Positions 63,484 to 64,000 of a DNA stretch of 64,000 bases are shown in pieces. Below the pieces are notes generated by a model, which searched no databases, was not told the origin of the DNA, and saw nothing but the letters and a program-made list of their open reading frames with translations. Position 1 is the stretch's first letter; each line of letters starts with the position of its first letter. Location of the stretch: contig JABLTJ010000001.1 in assembly GCA_013166775.1 (NCBI GenBank), positions 194,237-258,236 of the forward strand, given 5' to 3'. The DNA comes from Promethearchaeati archaeon (lineage in GTDB: Archaea > Asgardarchaeota > Heimdallarchaeia > Heimdallarchaeales > Heimdallarchaeaceae). The position numbers were made by a program, and so were the translations under genes.

Positions 63484-64000
63484 TTAGATACAACGATATA
63501 CTGAGGTTGGACCGATCTCTTTGTATTCCTTACGAGTTACCCACAATTTAGCAAAGGTCTTTAGGGAGCTTAAGATACTTCCACCAATCCAGACTGAATA
63601 TCTTCTTTCAGGGGGAGCAATAATCTTTACTTCCATTGTCTCTGGAACTAATTCTGTTAGTTCTTTGTGTAGACGTTCCTTAAGACCGGGGAACATTGTT
63701 GAACCACCAGAAAGTACTATATTAGCGTATAAATCTCGTCTAAGATCTACATCACAATTCTGAATGGACCTGTAAATTAATTCGTCTAGTGGGTTTTCTT
63801 CTGAACCAATAGCACCTGGATTGAAGAACAATTCAGGAGCCATGAAACGTTCAGCGCCTATTGTAAGTGTTTCACCATCAGGTAAGGTATATGTTTTCTC
63901 CATTCCAGAAACTTTTTCTGCAAGTTTTAGTTCTTTCTCTGGATCTAGAGCAACATAGCAAAGACGTTCCTTAATATCACGAACTATTTCTCTTTCAGCA
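63484..64000 (-). CDS. Actin (Asgard actin), C-terminal part; N-terminus beyond window
   Basis: The frame runs to the window edge and gives about 172 residues. Near the edge the minus strand encodes [19 protein letters not shown], as in eukaryotic actins. Then come [40 protein letters not shown] (nucleotide-phosphate loop) and [18 protein letters not shown]. The tail [14 protein letters not shown] resembles the actin C-terminus. About 200 N-terminal residues are missing. The conservation is much closer to eukaryotic actin than to MreB, ParM or crenactin, which marks the organism as probably an Asgard archaeon. It could be one of several actin genes. Confidence 0.95.
   Translation of the reverse strand, partial: AEREIVRDIKERLCYVALDPEKELKLAEKVSGMEKTYTLPDGETLTIGAERFMAPELFFNPGAIGSEENPLDELIYRSIQNCDVDLRRDLYANIVLSGGSTMFPGLKERLHKELTELVPETMEVKIIAPPERRYSVWIGGSILSSLKTFAKLWVTRKEYKEIGPTSVYRCI

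Overview
This is a gene-dense, AT-rich archaeal chromosome segment. Three things point to an archaeon: the genes for archaeal RNA polymerase subunit N, ribosomal proteins L7Ae/S28e/L24e, aIF5B and prefoldin beta; the archaeal lipid genes (mevalonate kinase, isopentenyl phosphate kinase, a geranylgeranyl reductase-family flavoprotein); and an intron-containing initiator tRNA. The right edge carries the C-terminal part of a very eukaryote-like actin, which places the organism most probably among the Asgard archaea (Promethearchaeota). I cannot assign the class from this window alone. There is no sign of a phage, transposon, plasmid or CRISPR array.

Layout. 1-4.5 kb: initiator tRNA-Met, then a membrane-anchored NodB/WbmS-like deacetylase and an FkbH-like protein (probably surface-glycan chemistry), a PH-like membrane protein and a THUMP protein. 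4.6-4.8 kb: a 56-residue single-histone-fold gene. 5-16.2 kb: an aminotransferase, a GGR-family reductase and the information/lipid blocks rpo10-rps2-mvk-ipk and rpl7ae-rps28e-rpl24e-ndk-[surface beta-helix protein, opposite strand]-infB. 16.3-24.9 kb, minus strand: tiaS, the heat-shock operon hsp20-cdc48-HTH regulator, a HEAT-repeat protein and an ArsR-type regulator. 25-33.6 kb: DNA alkylation repair (tag, ogt), a PAQR protein, a membrane hydrolase, a zinc metalloprotease, a kinase-like protein, an Mrp ATPase, a FAD oxidase and a minimal FakA-like protein. 33.9-40.2 kb: leuS, a seven-helix membrane receptor with a roadblock/longin-like tail, and a bacterial-type thrS. 40.4-56.2 kb: an MFS transporter, an M20 peptidase, tldD, an esterase, a class III aminotransferase fused to an SCP2 lipid-binding domain, a TspO-like protein, DegV/FakB, MscL, a cysteine-synthase-fold enzyme, a PPOX flavoprotein and a large surface protein. 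56.2-64 kb: a deaminase with tldE, tmk, then the minus-strand run pfdB-DUF3194-DHH-ecfA-ecfT, and actin.

How it works together. Translation, proteostasis (prefoldin, Hsp20, Cdc48, TldD/TldE) and isoprenoid lipid synthesis are present as classic archaeal neighbourhoods. Fatty-acid or lipid handling of a bacterial flavour is scattered among them: a FakA-like DAK2 protein, a DegV/FakB protein and an SCP2 fusion. Several promoters have a TATA-like box about 25 bases before the start codon, suggesting frequent leaderless mRNAs; internal operon genes more often carry GGTGA/GGAG ribosome-binding sites. The items most worth following up are the aminotransferase-SCP2 fusion, the 7TM-roadblock receptor, the heat-shock operon with its own regulator, the short histone and the actin.
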